Source: Acinetobacter sp. NCu2D-2 (lineage in GTDB: Bacteria; Pseudomonadota; Gammaproteobacteria; Pseudomonadales; Moraxellaceae). From it: a stretch of DNA of 64,000 bases. The stretch's first letter is position 1, and every line of letters begins with the position of its first letter. The position numbers and the translations under genes are program-made. The stretch is taken from assembly GCF_001647675.1 (NCBI RefSeq), contig NZ_CP015594.1, positions 1,116,001 to 1,180,000 of the forward strand, read 5' to 3'. The notes under the pieces were generated by a model. The model saw nothing but the letters and a program-made list of their open reading frames with translations, was not told where the DNA came from and searched no databases. Below are positions 59,501-64,000 of the stretch, piece after piece.

Positions 59501-59978
59501 CAAAACCCCGAATTTCGATGCGCCATTATCGTTAACTGCAGAGATTAATCTGCATATGCCAGCCTTAATCCCAGATGATTACTTAGGCGATGTTCATCAA
59601 CGTTTATTGTTCTATAAGCGCATCAGTAATACGGATAGCCGAGAAAAACTCGATAACATCCGTATGGAATTAATTGATCGTTTTGGCCTACCTCCACAGC
59701 CGGTTAAACAGCTTTTTGCGGTTCATCAAATACGTTTAAAAGCAGAGCAGTTGGGTATTACTAAAATTGATATTAGTAGCCAAGGTGGACACATTGAATT
59801 TGCACCGGATACACCTGTGCAGGCTGTGACCATCATTCAAATGATGCAAAAACATCCAACTTATTTCCGTATGAACGGCGGGCAACGTTTGAAAGTGATG
59901 GTGATGCTGGAAGATTACGAAAAACGCATACAATTTATTACGGATTTATTAGATAGTTTGCTGAAAGAGTTACATTAA
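56520..59978 (+). CDS. mfd: Transcription-repair coupling factor Mfd
   Basis: Mfd removes RNA polymerase stalled at lesions and recruits UvrA. The 1152-residue protein has an N-terminal UvrB-like domain, the RNAP interaction domain (VHIDYGVGRYAGL near residue 490), the RecG-like helicase with Walker A GDVGFGKTE, DEEHRFG, TATPIPRTLNM, and QLRGRVGRS, and the C-terminal UvrA-contact D7 domain. It is a complete, single-gene unit. Confidence 0.98.
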   Translation: MFQQEIKQLNLSKLKSGEKRWLGNLHGSATGFLLKEIVKQYDQLFVVVARNNQHLGQLESELEFYGVKPTIFPDWEILPYDRLSPHQDIVSERLAILSNMPKKGVLLVSTSTLAQRVAPTNWVLGEHFDIRVGQKFDLEQQKKKLIQAGYHLVDTVYDHGEFAVRGSIMDIYASGQDAPIRIDLFDDEIETLKFFDPETQRTTQNLDQFTVLPAQEFPLKEARSTFRDRYAEAFPTANPKKNPIYQDVLDGIASPGIEFYLPLFFEAEAMKTQSSLISYLPQHSIVITDQSFEDGINQFWVDVVRRYEDRRHNVDQPILEPSALFFQTSQLLESLNQFPRIVAAQEPFAEKSGIVNLNTQTPPRLPVDPKQEKPFAAVKKYIDEANHPVLLVAESAGRRETLKDALRASLGDIPTVEGFDEFIQSLHAIAITSAPLERGLELTEQLSIISENQLYEHRVVQRRRKRQQEVSEEFLVRSLTELSIGAPVVHIDYGVGRYAGLITLSIDDQDHEFLQLDYADAAKVYVPVTNLHLISRYSGGDPDLAPLHKLGTDAWSKAKRKALEQIHDVAAELLHIQARRTAKPGISFELDQSLYMQFASGFAYEETLDQANAIEATLHDMQQAKPMDRLVCGDVGFGKTEVAMRAAFVAVQNNRQVAVLVPTTLLAQQHYESFKDRFADWPVRIEVLSRFGSSKAHTKIIDDLADGKVDIVIGTHKILQENVRFKNLGLMIVDEEHRFGVRDKERIKAMRADVDMLTLTATPIPRTLNMAFSGMRDLSIIATPPARRLAVKTFVQEHTGDSIKEAVLRELLRGGQVYFLHNEVDSIERAAENLRELVPEARVAVAHGQMRERELEQVMQQFYHKEYNVLVCSTIIETGIDVPNANTIIIERADKLGLAQLHQLRGRVGRSHHQAYAYLLVPSIKGLKGDAEKRLDALQRASNLGAGFMLATEDLEIRGAGELLGEQQSGSMQAIGYSLYMEMLEKATKAIQKGKTPNFDAPLSLTAEINLHMPALIPDDYLGDVHQRLLFYKRISNTDSREKLDNIRMELIDRFGLPPQPVKQLFAVHQIRLKAEQLGITKIDISSQGGHIEFAPDTPVQAVTIIQMMQKHPTYFRMNGGQRLKVMVMLEDYEKRIQFITDLLDSLLKELH

Positions 59979-60203
59979 TTGTATGTGATGTTTTGATTAC
60001 CTTTTGTCTAAAATGATTAAAGACAACGTTTTTATAGAAAATAATGTCTTGATAATTCTAGGGGATTGCGTAAAGTCATAACTGTGACTAGGATCAAGAC
60101 ATTAAGTACAAATTTGTATTTAAACACATTGCTGCCAATATTCAGCCTGTGCTGGATATGGTAGTATTAGCCATCATTCTAATTTTGCATCATTTATAAA
60201 GAT

Positions 60204-60638
60204 ATGTTTAGTTTGCATCCACAACTTGCTCAAGATACTTTTTTTGTAGGCGACTTTCCTTTATCAACATGTCGTTTGATGAATGATATGCAATTTCCTT
60301 GGCTCATTTTGATCCCACGTGTGCCTGGTGTTTCTGAACTTTATGAATTAAGTCAGGCAGACCAAGAACAGTTTTTACGTGAGTCAAGCTGGTTATCAAG
60401 CCAACTGTCTCGTGTATTCCGTGCTGATAAAATGAACGTTGCTGCACTCGGTAATATGGTGCCACAACTTCATTTCCATCATGTTGTACGTTATCAAAAT
60501 GATGTGGCATGGCCTAAGCCAGTGTGGGGAACACCTGCTGTTCCATATAGCAGTGAAGTGCTCGCACATATGCGTCAAACATTGATGCTCGCGCTACGTG
60601 GCCAAGGTGATATGCCATTCGATTGGCGTATGGATTAA
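60204..60638 (+). CDS. HIT domain protein
   Basis: The 144-residue protein matches the histidine triad family of nucleotide hydrolases: CRLMNDMQFPWLILIPRV near the start and QLHFHHVVRY as the triad near residue 92. Here the first His of HxHxH is replaced by Gln, as in a subgroup of proteobacterial HIT proteins, so activity may differ. Cytoplasmic. It lies 53 bases before the cyclase gene on the same strand. Confidence 0.87.
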   Translation: MFSLHPQLAQDTFFVGDFPLSTCRLMNDMQFPWLILIPRVPGVSELYELSQADQEQFLRESSWLSSQLSRVFRADKMNVAALGNMVPQLHFHHVVRYQNDVAWPKPVWGTPAVPYSSEVLAHMRQTLMLALRGQGDMPFDWRMD

Positions 60639-60691
60639 TTTGAATCCATATTATTTGAGACCGTTGGCTATGTACTTCGAGGAGTAGTTGA

Positions 60692-62164
60692 GTGCAAATA
60701 GACGACTGGGTACATAAAGAACCGAAGCATTTTGAATTTTTCCATCGGTTGATGGGATATATCATGCTGTCTTTGGTACTTGTCGTTTATCACTACACAG
60801 AGCCAGATACACAATATCAAATTTTTATCCCGCTCTTTTTATTCTTCCTTCTTGTTACATCGCCACGGCTCTCAAAAGAATTAATCTATCGCTACAGTCG
60901 TAAAGTAAAATGCAATGTTTTCTTTATGATGGATATTACAGTTATTGCGATCGTCCTCTCTGCAGTTCATTTAAACCTTGTCTTGAGTTTATTAGGGCTA
61001 GCCGCATTACTGTATACCGCAATTAGTAATAAAATTTCGTTTTTAACGGTTTCATTAGCGACTCTTATTGGGATCGCTATTTTTTATGCATGCAGTATTC
61101 TGATCTTTGGTTTCGGTAGCTATTTCGAGCCAACCAGCAGTGAATTGACTGTGCTTGGTTTTCTGTGCCTGTTCACTTACTTTGGTGTCGGTAATTACTA
61201 TCAAAGTAGTCGCGTACGTTTTATGTCACAGCAAAAAACACACTACTATGACCAAATGAATCGTTATATGGAGTTTGCCAATCAGCTAAGCCGATATGCA
61301 CCACAACAATTGTGGCAGTCGATTATGAAAGGTGAATCTGAAGCGAAAATTGAATACAAGCGTAAAAAATTAACAGTTTTCTTTTCTGATATTCAAGGCT
61401 TTACAGAGCTTTCAGAAACGCTCATCCCAGATGACTTGGCATTCTTACTCAATGATTATTTGAGTCATATGACTGAAATCGCGAAAAAGTATGAAGCTAC
61501 CGTCGATAAGTTTATGGGTGATGCGATCTTGGTCTTCTTTGGTGATCCACATAGCCAAGGCGTAGAACAAGATGCAAAAAGCTGTATGGAAATGGCAATC
61601 GCCATGCGCCAACAAATGAAATTGTTGCGTGAACGCTGGGTGAAAATGGGTTATCCGCCTTTACATATTCGAATGGGGATTTCAACAGGTTATTGTCACG
61701 TGGGTAACTATGGGGCAAACCATCGTATGGCGTACACCATTGTCGGTCGTGATGCCAATTTAGCAGCGCGTTTACAAAGTGCAGCAGAAGTGGATGAAAT
61801 TCTGATTTCTGAAGATACTCATAATTTAATTAAAAATGATTATTTATGTGCACCGAAAGCACCGATTTATTTAAAAGGAATTAAGCAACCTGTTCGCTCA
61901 TGGCAAGTGATGGAAAAATATAGTTCACGTAAAATGGATTATCAGCGTTGGTTCGATTATGAATATAAAGGCTTCCATTTATTGCTTAATTTAGATGAAG
62001 TACAAAACTTTGAATATCCTGAACTGCTGCATGTGCTTGAAAAAATGACGCAACGCATTCAAACACAGCAACAACTCACCAATGCGGAAGGGATTGTAAA
62101 ACTCAATATTGAAGATGAGGTTGCTGTTGATTTAGTTGCGCATTCTAAAGAGTTTCAAAATTGA
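60692..62164 (+). CDS. Membrane class III adenylate/guanylate cyclase
   Basis: The start is GTG at 60692, with GAGGAG upstream, giving 490 residues. The N-terminal third has about six membrane helices, followed by a coiled linker (MNRYMEFANQLSRYAPQQ) and a class III cyclase domain: FFSDIQGFTELSETL with metal Asp, VDKFMGDAILVFFGDP with the second Asp, and the RMGISTGYCHVGNYG segment. A C-terminal tail of about 80 residues follows. cAMP is likely the product; specificity residues were not judged. A terminator follows. Confidence 0.92.
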   Translation: MQIDDWVHKEPKHFEFFHRLMGYIMLSLVLVVYHYTEPDTQYQIFIPLFLFFLLVTSPRLSKELIYRYSRKVKCNVFFMMDITVIAIVLSAVHLNLVLSLLGLAALLYTAISNKISFLTVSLATLIGIAIFYACSILIFGFGSYFEPTSSELTVLGFLCLFTYFGVGNYYQSSRVRFMSQQKTHYYDQMNRYMEFANQLSRYAPQQLWQSIMKGESEAKIEYKRKKLTVFFSDIQGFTELSETLIPDDLAFLLNDYLSHMTEIAKKYEATVDKFMGDAILVFFGDPHSQGVEQDAKSCMEMAIAMRQQMKLLRERWVKMGYPPLHIRMGISTGYCHVGNYGANHRMAYTIVGRDANLAARLQSAAEVDEILISEDTHNLIKNDYLCAPKAPIYLKGIKQPVRSWQVMEKYSSRKMDYQRWFDYEYKGFHLLLNLDEVQNFEYPELLHVLEKMTQRIQTQQQLTNAEGIVKLNIEDEVAVDLVAHSKEFQN

Positions 62165-62189
62165 TCATTTGATATCAAATTTTAGAAAC

Positions 62190-62214
62190 GCTCCGATAAA
62201 AAAGGAGCCTTTTT
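62190..62214. terminator. Terminator between the cyclase and the AT-rich gene
   Basis: GCTCC and GGAGC pair around a loop and precede a CTTTTT run. The stem is short. Confidence 0.6.
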
Positions 62215-62218
62215 ATAA

Positions 62219-63946
62219 TTAAACCCACTTTTGATTTGCTAAATTGATATCGAAATTCAAGTTGTGATAGACCTCATTTAAATTAAATTTAGATCTGTCT
62301 TCAGGTAGTTGTACCATAATAGGTAATCGAGTTATACCATTTTCTCCCACTGAAAAAGCATAGTTTCTTTCTTTTTCATTGATTGAAATTTCTGCTTCAT
62401 ATTCCAAATATACAGTTGTACTTGGATGGTTTTTGGGTACACGTATGATATCAATAAATGCATTAACTTTAATTTTATTTAGATTTTCTTTTAGTAAAAT
62501 TAGATTCTCTTCTTTTTTCTTTTTTGTATTAAAAATTTTACCTATAAATCCATTTGAAGCTTCAATTTCACGTTCGAGAATTTTGATATTTTTAAGATTC
62601 TCTTTATACGCGTTAATTGATGTTTTAATAATAAGTGATAATTCAGTTATGGAGTTATGCATCATTTCATTTGATAATTTCCAATCTTCTGTAGATTGCT
62701 TGATGAAAATTTGAGAATAACGTTTCTCAATTAAATTAAGCCAAGCTAATAATCGATAAAAGAACACTTTAGACTTGGAATCAAATAGTAAGGCTGGTTG
62801 ACTTTGAAAGTCTTTAAAATAACTTAATATATCAGAAAAAATTTCTTTTAAACTTACAAAGATATAGTTAGATTCATCTTGGTGATTAATTTTATACTTT
62901 AAGAATTCACATGTTGGCTCTAAAATATTTAAGATCAAATTTTTCTCGAAATCAATTAAACGGTCTTCAATAACCTTTTCCATATTTAAACCAGAAGAGT
63001 CAAGTGGTTTTGTTAATAAAGGTAACAAAATATTACTATTCAGATTTTGCAAATTTTCAATAAAATTTGTTACCTCATCGCTGATTTGTTTTTCAATTGT
63101 CACAATTTTTAAAATATTGGTGCGAAAGAGATCAGTATAATTATTATTATCAATGAGGGTTATATCTAAACCAACACCATTTAAATATATACTATCTGAA
63201 ATTAAACTTTTTTCTTCATTTAAAAAGCGTCTTATTGAATAGGTATTAACGTTTTTATTATTGGGTTGTGATAAACAAAAAAAGAATTTAGAGGTTTTAA
63301 TAATTTCTAGTTGACGTAATTTTTTCTGTTGTAATGTAAAATCTTTGAGAAGTGAATGTTTAAAAGTTTTTAATTCACGAATTGGAACGGATTTAAACCA
63401 AAAATTGAGCAGTTGCTGTTTTAAGTATACTTCATTGATGAAAACTTTTAATATTTCTGTGTTTAGTTGACGCTCATTATTTGGAATTATAATGTTATCT
63501 TTTTCTTTGATAATGTTCGCAATATGATAAATTAATTCTGACTTTATCTGATTTTTGTATTTTTGAAGTAGTATATTGTCTTCCGTGTCAATTTTAGCTA
63601 CCTGTGACACCAAACCTTCAATAAAGTTTGCAATTTCCTCTATATTTGAATATTTTTCTAACTGATTGCATGAAGTTAAAATTTTCTCAGCGAGATTTCT
63701 CATTCCCGCATGTTCGAGAGTAGTAATATATGTTGCAAAACTATGTTCTTTCGTGAGTCTAAAGCTATTATTTTTTTTATCCCAATATATAAATTTTTTT
63801 TGAAAAATTTGGCTAGCTACCATTTCTTTCTGTTTTGTATCAAGTTGTGAGAATAGTTTTTGGCAATTATTTACCCAATACAAGTCTAAGTTTGGATCAA
63901 TCTGATTGGCAAATGAGCGTATTTCATAAGGAATATAATCGTTCAT
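62219..63946 (-). CDS. Large AT-rich protein of unknown function
   Basis: This 575-residue frame has no signal peptide or membrane helix. It is rich in Lys, Asn, Ile and Leu; its DNA is plainly more AT-rich than its neighbours, a sign of recent transfer. A charged coiled coil lies around residues 460-505 (with KKKKEENL), and the C-terminus looks like a beta-domain (STTVYLEYEAEISI, RLPIMVQLPEDR). I recognise no family. The ATG at 63946 has GAAAG upstream. The genes before it on this strand are beyond the window. Confidence 0.65.
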   Translation of the reverse strand: MNDYIPYEIRSFANQIDPNLDLYWVNNCQKLFSQLDTKQKEMVASQIFQKKFIYWDKKNNSFRLTKEHSFATYITTLEHAGMRNLAEKILTSCNQLEKYSNIEEIANFIEGLVSQVAKIDTEDNILLQKYKNQIKSELIYHIANIIKEKDNIIIPNNERQLNTEILKVFINEVYLKQQLLNFWFKSVPIRELKTFKHSLLKDFTLQQKKLRQLEIIKTSKFFFCLSQPNNKNVNTYSIRRFLNEEKSLISDSIYLNGVGLDITLIDNNNYTDLFRTNILKIVTIEKQISDEVTNFIENLQNLNSNILLPLLTKPLDSSGLNMEKVIEDRLIDFEKNLILNILEPTCEFLKYKINHQDESNYIFVSLKEIFSDILSYFKDFQSQPALLFDSKSKVFFYRLLAWLNLIEKRYSQIFIKQSTEDWKLSNEMMHNSITELSLIIKTSINAYKENLKNIKILEREIEASNGFIGKIFNTKKKKEENLILLKENLNKIKVNAFIDIIRVPKNHPSTTVYLEYEAEISINEKERNYAFSVGENGITRLPIMVQLPEDRSKFNLNEVYHNLNFDINLANQKWV

Positions 63947-64000
63947 ATCTTTCTACTAATGAGTTTAAATTAAGTAAGTGTTTTCAAAAGATTTTATCAT

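Overview
The window looks like chromosomal DNA of an Acinetobacter species (Moraxellaceae, Gammaproteobacteria). Base composition is moderately AT-rich, stop codons and codon choice lean to A/T, and many proteins (PyrH, FabZ, RecA, NtrB/NtrC, TrmA, GlnS and others) read like the Acinetobacter versions. The gene order pyrH-frr-uppS-cdsA-dxr-rseP-bamA-skp-lpxD-fabZ-lpxA is the standard gammaproteobacterial envelope cluster. The species cannot be fixed from the sequence alone.

Layout. 1-5.2 kb: the 3' part of a BASS-family transporter (cut by the window edge), a small secreted four-cysteine protein, mnmG, an aromatic-acid type MFS transporter and a small CxxC protein. 5.2-9.5 kb: ntrC-ntrB (nitrogen two-component system) divergent from rimO. 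9.5-20.5 kb: one long + strand run for UMP kinase, ribosome recycling, isoprenoid and phospholipid synthesis, outer membrane protein assembly and lipid A synthesis. 20.5-28.7 kb: cpoB (frameshifted), the 4.5S SRP RNA, recA-recX, yrfG-hslR divergent from cysQ, rpsT, rraA. 28.7-37.1 kb is the disturbed part. A NarL/LuxR-type response regulator is cut by an IS200/IS605-type element carrying an intact TnpB and a broken TnpA. The histidine kinase just downstream is split by a one-base deletion. After roxA, an MBL-fold-like gene is cut by an IS982-family element with a perfect 6-bp target duplication. 37-52 kb: maf, pgk, class II fba, DMT transporter, nfsB, HpaI-type aldolase, a thiM-rhodanese-LLM oxidoreductase-HAD operon, lpxH, ppiB, glnS. 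52-64 kb: a frameshifted bestrophin-like channel gene, an LRAT-fold protein, trmA, an Lrp-type regulator, mfd, a HIT protein, a membrane class III adenylate cyclase, and a long AT-rich gene of unknown function at the right edge.

How the genes work together. Most of the window is housekeeping. The envelope cluster couples lipid precursor supply (UppS, CdsA, Dxr) with OMP assembly (RseP, BamA, Skp) and lipid A (LpxD, FabZ, LpxA, with LpxH elsewhere in the window). Several genes concern translation quality: MnmG, RimO, RoxA, TrmA, GlnS, Frr, RpsT, HslR. RecA, RecX and Mfd cover repair.

The most interesting features are signs of gene decay. A whole two-component system is disabled by two independent lesions, one of them an RNA-guided-nuclease transposon. 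Three loci (cpoB, the histidine kinase and the bestrophin) carry single-base slips in short homopolymers, which may be real mutations or sequencing errors. I did not find a convincing new multi-gene system. The best leads are the TnpB/reRNA locus, the AT-rich 575-residue unknown and a nested palindromic repeat between lpxH and ppiB.
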